DNA from: Nevskia sp.
GTDB lineage: Bacteria > Pseudomonadota > Gammaproteobacteria > Nevskiales > Nevskiaceae
Assembly: GCA_028291645.1 (NCBI GenBank)
Contig: JAQGNU010000029.1
Span: 1-34,274 of the forward strand
Direction of reading: 5' to 3'
Length of the DNA stretch: 34,274 nt
Shown here: in pieces, positions 30,758 through 34,274 of the stretch
Position numbering within the stretch: position 1 is the first letter of the stretch
Layout: each line of letters starts with the position of its first letter
Notes under the pieces: model-generated
Told to the model about the DNA's origin: nothing
Seen by the model: only the letters and a program-made list of their open reading frames with translations
Databases searched by the model: none
Program-made: the position numbers and the translations under genes

Positions 30758-32485
30758 ATGACAAGCAACGGCTGGATTCAGATTCTCGTTTACTTCGCGG
30801 TGCTGACGGCTATTACGCGGCCGCTCGGCGGCTTCATCTATCGCGTGCTCGAAGGCAAGCCGACCTGGGTCGGCCGCGCGCTCGCACCCGTAGAACGCGG
30901 CTTCTACAAGCTGGCCGGCGTCAAGCCGGACGCGGAACAGCACTGGACCACCTACACGCTGGCGATGCTGCTGTTCAATCTGGTCTGCTTCGTCGCGCTG
31001 TACGCGCTGCAGCTGACGCAGAAACATCTGCCGCTGAATCCGCAGGGGATGGATAACCTGACGCCGGATCTCGCCTTCAATACCGCGATCAGCTTCATCA
31101 CCAATACCAATTGGCAGGCGTACGGCGGCGAGTCGACGATGAGCTATCTGACGCAGATGCTCGGCCTGACTGTGCATAACTTCGTTTCGGCGGCCACCGG
31201 CATCGCGCTGGCGATGGCGCTGGTGCGCGGCTTCGCGCGCCGCTCGGGCAAGACGCTCGGCAATTTCTGGGTCGATCTGACCCGCATCACGCTGTACATC
31301 TTGCTGCCGATCTCGATCGTCATCGCGCTGTTCTTCATCTGGCAGGGCATGCCGCAGAATTTCGGCGCCTACACCGACGCGACCACGCTGGAAGGCGTCA
31401 AGCAGACCATCGCGCAGGGTCCGGTGGCCTCGCAGATCGCGATCAAGACGCTCGGCACCAACGGCGGCGGTTTCTTCAATGCGAATGCCGCGCATCCGTT
31501 CGAGAACCCGAACGCGATCACCGACTTTGTCACTGTGTTGCTGATCTTCCTGATCCCGGCCGCGCTGACCAATGTGTTCGGCCGCATGGTCAAGAACGAG
31601 CTGCAGGGCTGGGCGATCTACTCGGCGATGGCGGTACTCTTCTTAGCCGGCGTCAGCACGCTGTATTGGGCGGAAAGCCAGGGCAATCCGCAATTCGCCG
31701 CACTCAGCATCGATCAGACCGCGAGCAGCTTGCAGCCGGGCGGCAACATGGAAGGCAAGGAAGCGCGCTTCGGCATCGCGCGCACGGCGCTGTTCGCCAC
31801 TGCCACCACCGATGCCTCTGAAGGCGCCGTCAACGGCATGCACGACAGCTTCACGCCGCTCGGCGGCCTGGTGCCGCTGGCCAACATCCAGCTCGGCGAA
31901 GTGATCTTCGGCGGTGTCGGCTCCGGACTCTACGGCATGCTGCTGTACGCGATCATCGCGGTGTTCATCGCGGGCCTGATGGTCGGGCGCACGCCCGAAT
32001 ACGTCGGCAAGAAAATCGAGGCCAAGGAAGTCAAGATGACGATGCTCGCCATCCTCTGCCTGCCGGCCTCGATCCTCGGCTTCACCGCACTGGCGTCGGT
32101 ACTGCCGCAAGGCCTGGCCGGACTCAACAACGCCGGCCCGCACGGCTTCTCCGAAATCCTCTACGCGTATACCTCGGCCACCGGCAACAACGGCAGCGCG
32201 TTCGCGGGCTTGAGCGCCAACACGCCGTTCTTCAACCTCACGCTGGCGTGCGCGATGATGATCGGCCGCTTCGCCTTCATCGTGCCGATGATGGCGGTCG
32301 CCGGTTCGCTGGTGACGAAGAAGTACACGCATCCGAGCGCGGGCACCTTTCCCACCGATGGCGGCCTGTTCATCAGCCTGCTGGTCGGCGTGCTGCTGAT
32401 CGTCGGCGGTCTGACGTTCTTCCCGGCGCTGGCGCTGGGACCGATCGTCGAGCATCTGTCGATGCTCGCCGGCAACCTCTATTGA
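30758..32485 (+). CDS. kdpA: KdpA, potassium-binding and translocating subunit
   Basis: KdpA is the channel-like subunit of the high-affinity potassium pump. The product has 575 residues with about ten hydrophobic segments. The four filter-like regions typical of the family are visible: [48 protein letters not shown] and [14 protein letters not shown]. The start matches the usual family N-terminus. A 51-base gap separates it from kdpB, which has its own strong ribosome site. Confidence 0.97.
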   Translation: MTSNGWIQILVYFAVLTAITRPLGGFIYRVLEGKPTWVGRALAPVERGFYKLAGVKPDAEQHWTTYTLAMLLFNLVCFVALYALQLTQKHLPLNPQGMDNLTPDLAFNTAISFITNTNWQAYGGESTMSYLTQMLGLTVHNFVSAATGIALAMALVRGFARRSGKTLGNFWVDLTRITLYILLPISIVIALFFIWQGMPQNFGAYTDATTLEGVKQTIAQGPVASQIAIKTLGTNGGGFFNANAAHPFENPNAITDFVTVLLIFLIPAALTNVFGRMVKNELQGWAIYSAMAVLFLAGVSTLYWAESQGNPQFAALSIDQTASSLQPGGNMEGKEARFGIARTALFATATTDASEGAVNGMHDSFTPLGGLVPLANIQLGEVIFGGVGSGLYGMLLYAIIAVFIAGLMVGRTPEYVGKKIEAKEVKMTMLAILCLPASILGFTALASVLPQGLAGLNNAGPHGFSEILYAYTSATGNNGSAFAGLSANTPFFNLTLACAMMIGRFAFIVPMMAVAGSLVTKKYTHPSAGTFPTDGGLFISLLVGVLLIVGGLTFFPALALGPIVEHLSMLAGNLY

Positions 32486-32536
32486 TCGTCTCGTCAGTTC
32501 CTCGTTCGTTCGATCTCATTTGATTCAGGAGTAAGC

Positions 32537-34274
32537 ATGTCTGCCTCCAAAGCGGCACCCGCGTTCGACCGTGCGCTGATTGCGCCAGCGATCCGCGATT
32601 CGTTCATCAAGCTCAACCCGCGCACCTTGATGCACAACCCGGTGATCTTCATTCTCGCGCTGGTCTCCGCACTCGCCACCGTGCTGTTTCTGCGCGATGT
32701 GCTGGCTGGCCGCGGCGCGCTGCTGTTCTCCGGCCAGGTCATCGTCTGGCTGTGGTTCACCGTGCTGTTCGCCAACTTCGCCGAAGCCATCGCCGAAGGC
32801 CGCGGCAAGGCGCAGGCGGCCACCCTGCGCAAGACCAAGACGCAGACCATCGCCAAGCGTCTGAAGTCGTCCGAAGGCCTGGCCTTCGACCAGGTCGCAG
32901 CGACCGAGTTGAAAGTCGGCGACCTCGTGCTGGTGCAGCCGAACGACCTGATTCCGAGCGATGGCGAAGTAGTCGACGGCGTCGCCACCGTCGACGAGTC
33001 GGCCATCACCGGTGAATCGGCCCCCGTCATTCGTGAATCCGGCGGCGACCGCTCCGCCGTCACCGGCGGCACCCGCGTGCTGTCGGATCAGCTCAAGGTG
33101 AAGATCACCGCCGCACAGGGCTCGAGCTTCATCGACCGCATGATCGCGCTGGTCGAAGGCGCATCGCGCCAGAAGACACCGAACGAGATCGCGCTGAACA
33201 TCCTGCTCGCCGGCATGTCGCTGATCTTCGTGTTCGCGACGGTGACCATTCCAAGCTTTGCCAAGTACGCTGGCGGCAGTATTCCGGTGATCGTGCTGGT
33301 GGCGCTGTTCGTCACGCTGATTCCGACCACCATCGGCGCGCTCTTGTCGGCGATCGGCATCGCCGGCATGAACCGCCTGGTGCGCTTCAACGTGCTGGCG
33401 ATGTCGGGCCGTGCGGTGGAAGCCGCCGGCGACGTCGACACGCTGCTGCTCGACAAGACCGGCACCATCACGCTGGGCAACCGTCAGGCCGCCGAGTTCA
33501 TCGCGGTGCCGGGCGTCACCGACAACGAACTCGCCGATGCCGCACAGATGGCGAGCCTGTCGGATGAAACGCCGGAAGGCCGCAGCGTCGTCGTGCTGGC
33601 GAAAGAGAAGTACGGCCTGCGCGGCCGCGATCTCGCCGGCCAGAACGCGCGCTTCGTGCCGTTCAGCGCGCAGACGCGCATGTCGGGCGTCGATGTCGGC
33701 GGCAGCGTCATCCGTAAAGGCGCAGTCGCGGCGATCGTCGCCTACGTCGAACGCGAATCCGGCGCGCGCGCGATTCCGCAGGCGCTGAACGACATCGCCG
33801 ACAAGATCTCGCGCGCCGGCGGCACGCCGCTGGCAGTCGCCAAAGACGGCCGCGTGCTCGGCGTGATTTATCTGAAGGACATCGTCAAGGGCGGCATCCG
33901 CGAGCGCTTCGCCGAGCTGCGCCTGATGGGCATCCGCACGGTGATGATCACCGGCGACAACCCACTGACCGCCGCGGCGATCGCCGCCGAAGCCGGCGTC
34001 GACGACTTCCTGGCTCAAGCCACACCCGAAGACAAGCTCGCGCTGATCCGCAAAGAGCAAGCCGAAGGCAAGCTGGTGGCGATGTGCGGCGACGGCACCA
34101 ACGATGCGCCGGCGCTGGCGCAGGCGGATGTCGGCGTGGCGATGAATACCGGCACGATGGCGGCGCGCGAAGCCGGCAACATGGTCGACCTCGATTCCGA
34201 TCCGACCAAGCTGATCGAGATCGTCGGCATCGGCAAGCAGCTGCTGATGACGCGCGGTGCGCTGACCACGTTCT
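32537..34274 (+). CDS. kdpB: KdpB, P-type ATPase subunit, 3' end beyond the window
   Basis: The first 579 residues are present. The phosphorylation site is D306 in [13 protein letters not shown] (D307 in E. coli). The actuator loop is [19 protein letters not shown], and the nucleotide/P-domain motifs are [16 protein letters not shown] and [20 protein letters not shown]. KdpB hydrolyses ATP to drive potassium import through KdpA. AGGAG lies six bases before the ATG. Roughly the last 100 residues and kdpC, kdpD and kdpE should follow outside the window. Confidence 0.97.
   Translation, partial: MSASKAAPAFDRALIAPAIRDSFIKLNPRTLMHNPVIFILALVSALATVLFLRDVLAGRGALLFSGQVIVWLWFTVLFANFAEAIAEGRGKAQAATLRKTKTQTIAKRLKSSEGLAFDQVAATELKVGDLVLVQPNDLIPSDGEVVDGVATVDESAITGESAPVIRESGGDRSAVTGGTRVLSDQLKVKITAAQGSSFIDRMIALVEGASRQKTPNEIALNILLAGMSLIFVFATVTIPSFAKYAGGSIPVIVLVALFVTLIPTTIGALLSAIGIAGMNRLVRFNVLAMSGRAVEAAGDVDTLLLDKTGTITLGNRQAAEFIAVPGVTDNELADAAQMASLSDETPEGRSVVVLAKEKYGLRGRDLAGQNARFVPFSAQTRMSGVDVGGSVIRKGAVAAIVAYVERESGARAIPQALNDIADKISRAGGTPLAVAKDGRVLGVIYLKDIVKGGIRERFAELRLMGIRTVMITGDNPLTAAAIAAEAGVDDFLAQATPEDKLALIRKEQAEGKLVAMCGDGTNDAPALAQADVGVAMNTGTMAAREAGNMVDLDSDPTKLIEIVGIGKQLLMTRGALTTF

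Overview
The window reads as the chromosome of a high-GC gammaproteobacterium. The block ygfB-pepP-ubiH-ubiI is the gammaproteobacterial arrangement known from E. coli. The extra DUF3667 and MscS-type genes inside it, and the AddAB-like pair further on, would fit the Xanthomonadales/Nevskiales side of the class; that placement is inference. There is no tRNA, rRNA, CRISPR array or intact insertion sequence. Nearly all DNA is coding, and eight adjacent gene pairs overlap by exactly four bases (ATGA, GTGA or TTGA).

Layout. (1) 1-5007 (+): the 3' part of a giant beta-helical exoprotein with two near-identical 158-residue tandem repeats, translationally coupled to a periplasmic protein in which an OmpA-like peptidoglycan-binding domain is nested inside a split FecR domain. 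(2) 5232-13049 (-): the ubiquinone/aminopeptidase operon, ygfB, pepP, a DUF3667 zinc-ribbon membrane protein, ubiH, a large MscS-type channel and a second flavin hydroxylase (probably ubiI). Upstream of ygfB, on the opposite strand, an orphan intrinsic terminator and long-range inverted repeats suggest a small structured RNA. (3) 13227-17806: an accessory strip with an exported PQQ-type beta-propeller, a ParE toxin gene broken by one in-frame stop beside its intact antitoxin, a vapC remnant, an AT-richer orphan membrane protein and an apparently intact DUF433/DUF5615 toxin-antitoxin pair with its own palindrome. (4) 17896-22284 (+): argA, a hotdog thioesterase, a zinc alcohol dehydrogenase and bioA, all joined by 4-base overlaps and read from what looks like a leaderless argA promoter. 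(5) 22281-29660: a VOC protein and a MarR regulator sharing a 35-base divergent intergenic palindrome, the 7Fe ferredoxin fdxA, and a two-subunit AddB/AddA-like helicase-nuclease. (6) 29723-30288 (-): a tiny Cys-rich lipoprotein and a small membrane protein. (7) 30465-34274 (+): the start of the kdp potassium-uptake operon with a recognisable KdpE box, a 26-residue membrane microprotein ahead of kdpF, then kdpF, kdpA and a truncated kdpB.

The most unusual items are the FecR domain split by OmpA, the orphan structured RNA upstream of ygfB, the cluster of dying toxin-antitoxin modules, two promoters placing TATAAT exactly six bases before ATG, and the unannotated-size genes (kdp microprotein, Cys-rich lipoprotein). 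Nothing here could be checked by database search; family names rest on motifs and context.
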